Part shown: positions 6,941 through 7,813 of the stretch, piece by piece | Layout: the number at the start of each line of letters is the position of its first letter | Numbering within the stretch: position 1 is the stretch's first letter | Source: Bacteroidales bacterium | GTDB taxonomy: Bacteria > Bacteroidota > Bacteroidia > Bacteroidales > UBA932 | Reading direction: 5' to 3' | Assembly: GCA_023230265.1 (NCBI GenBank) | Contig: JALNXR010000091.1 | Location: forward strand, 1-7,813 | Length of the DNA: 7,813 bases | Program-made: the position numbers and the translations under genes | The notes under the pieces: generated by a model | The model's database searches: none | What the model saw: the letters and a program-made list of their open reading frames with translations, nothing else | What the model was told of the DNA's origin: nothing

Positions 6941-7813
6941 ATGGCTCTTCCTCTTAAAATAGTTATCATTACAGATAAGTTCAAAGGAAGTCTCAAATCT
7001 TCGGAGGCTGCCGAAATCATTAGTGAAGGCTTGCGTGAAGGGTTCGGGCGGGAGCTTGAAATAAAAGTAATACCTATTGCCGACGGAGGTGACGGTTTTC
7101 TGGATACAATTGCGGGGGCCATTGTTTGTGATGAAATAAAAACAACAGTTTTTGACCCGCTGGGAAGGAAAATAAACAGCAGTCTGCTCATGTCCGAAGG
7201 GAGGGCTATTATCGAAATGGCAAAGGCTTCCGGTTTGCAGTTACTTAGTCCAAAAGAATATAATCCACTCAAAACCACATCTTATGGTTTGGGAGAGCTA
7301 ATTGAAATAGCTCTTAAAGAAGAGGCGAAAGAGATTTTAATAGGTATAGGAGGAAGTGCCACAAACGATTGCGGAACCGGAATGCTTCAGGCTTTGGGAT
7401 ACAGGTTTCTTGACAACAAAGGAAAAAAAATAGGTTCCGGCCCGGGAGAGTTAATGAACGGAGCATTACTCAGCTCCATTTGTACAATTGACGATTCCCA
7501 GATGAATCCGGCTCTACATAAAAAGAAGATTACCGTCGCATGTGATGTTACCAATCCTCTCATTGGACCGGAAGGAGCAACATATGTATACGGGCCGCAA
7601 AAAGGAGCAACAAAACAGCAACTGGAGGAGTTGGAAGAGGGGGCGAAAAGTTTTTCAGCCGTAACAGAGAAACATCTTGGTTTTAGCAGCAGTTTTTTGT
7701 GTGACTCGCAAAATTATATAGGATTTGATTTGTCCGATTTCCCGGGAGCTGGTGCTGCCGGAGGAGTGGGGTTTGCACTCAAAAGCTTTCTTAATGCAGA
7801 CCTTTTACAGGGC
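6941..7813 (+). CDS. Glycerate kinase (GarK/GlxK family), 3' truncated
   Basis: This enzyme phosphorylates D-glycerate with ATP (2- or 3-phosphoglycerate depending on the subgroup), bringing glycerate into glycolysis. The frame is open for 291 codons up to the window edge without a stop. Family members are near 380 residues, so roughly the last 90 are missing. Conserved blocks occur in order: ITDKFKGSL (10-18), IPIADGGDG (44-52), IEMAKASGL (91-99), GIGGSATNDCGTGMLQALG (135-153), ACDVTNPLIGPEGATY (200-215), YGPQKGAT (217-224) and FPGAGAAGGVGFAL (267-280). These match the GarK/GlxK family rather than the unrelated MOFRL or GLYK types. The ATG at 6941 is the natural start, with the first beta strand beginning at residue 5. 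AAGGG nine bases upstream is a weak Shine-Dalgarno candidate. The gene is divergent from the S46 peptidase. No partner enzyme of glycerate or glyoxylate metabolism is in view, so its pathway cannot be set from context. Confidence 0.95.
   Translation, partial: MALPLKIVIITDKFKGSLKSSEAAEIISEGLREGFGRELEIKVIPIADGGDGFLDTIAGAIVCDEIKTTVFDPLGRKINSSLLMSEGRAIIEMAKASGLQLLSPKEYNPLKTTSYGLGELIEIALKEEAKEILIGIGGSATNDCGTGMLQALGYRFLDNKGKKIGSGPGELMNGALLSSICTIDDSQMNPALHKKKITVACDVTNPLIGPEGATYVYGPQKGATKQQLEELEEGAKSFSAVTEKHLGFSSSFLCDSQNYIGFDLSDFPGAGAAGGVGFALKSFLNADLLQG

Noticed and set aside
6919..7278. Minus-strand open frame of 119 codons
   Set aside because: It overlaps the conserved N-terminal half of the glycerate kinase on the other strand; the plus-strand frame has family motifs and runs open to the window edge.
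1..7813. An undescribed multi-gene defence, mobile or biosynthetic system
   Set aside because: Every gene belongs to a known housekeeping or metabolic family. I saw no transposase, integrase, toxin-antitoxin pair, CRISPR repeats, tRNA or attachment site.

Overview
The window looks like ordinary chromosomal DNA from a member of the Bacteroidota, probably Bacteroidales. Three things point there. An S46 dipeptidyl-peptidase is present, a family concentrated in that phylum. The intergenic gaps hold exact TAnnTTTG boxes, the -7 element of Bacteroidota promoters, and most genes lack a clear Shine-Dalgarno sequence. The Mrp protein also has a sequence where the usual CxxC should be (FTPAELPEN) that I recall as typical of this phylum. 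Base composition looks even across the window, and I see no mobile element, RNA gene or CRISPR array.

Layout, left to right. Positions 1-477 (+) hold the C-terminal part of an M48 zinc metallopeptidase cut by the window edge. Positions 575-2374 (+) hold a complete bacterial-type aspartyl-tRNA synthetase (aspS), with its own promoter-like box at 510-517. Positions 2435-3520 (+) hold a short CNNM/CorC-type membrane protein (DUF21 plus CBS pair). A 112-base convergent gap follows, containing an imperfect tandem repeat of 22-23 bp. Positions 3633-4691 (-) hold an Mrp/ApbC-type P-loop ATPase. Positions 4707-6851 (-) hold a secreted S46 peptidase of the DPP7 type; it lies 15 bases upstream of mrp and probably shares its transcript. 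An 89-base divergent gap separates it from a glycerate kinase (6941 to the right edge, +), which is cut before its C-terminus.

The genes do not form one pathway. They cover envelope proteolysis, translation, ion homeostasis, Fe-S or P-loop functions, peptide scavenging and glycerate metabolism. I found no convincing undescribed multi-gene system. The observations most worth a second look are the Mrp protein that lacks the cluster-bridging cysteines, the Ser/Ala/Gly-rich insertion in the CBS pair of the CNNM protein, and the tandem repeat between the convergent genes.
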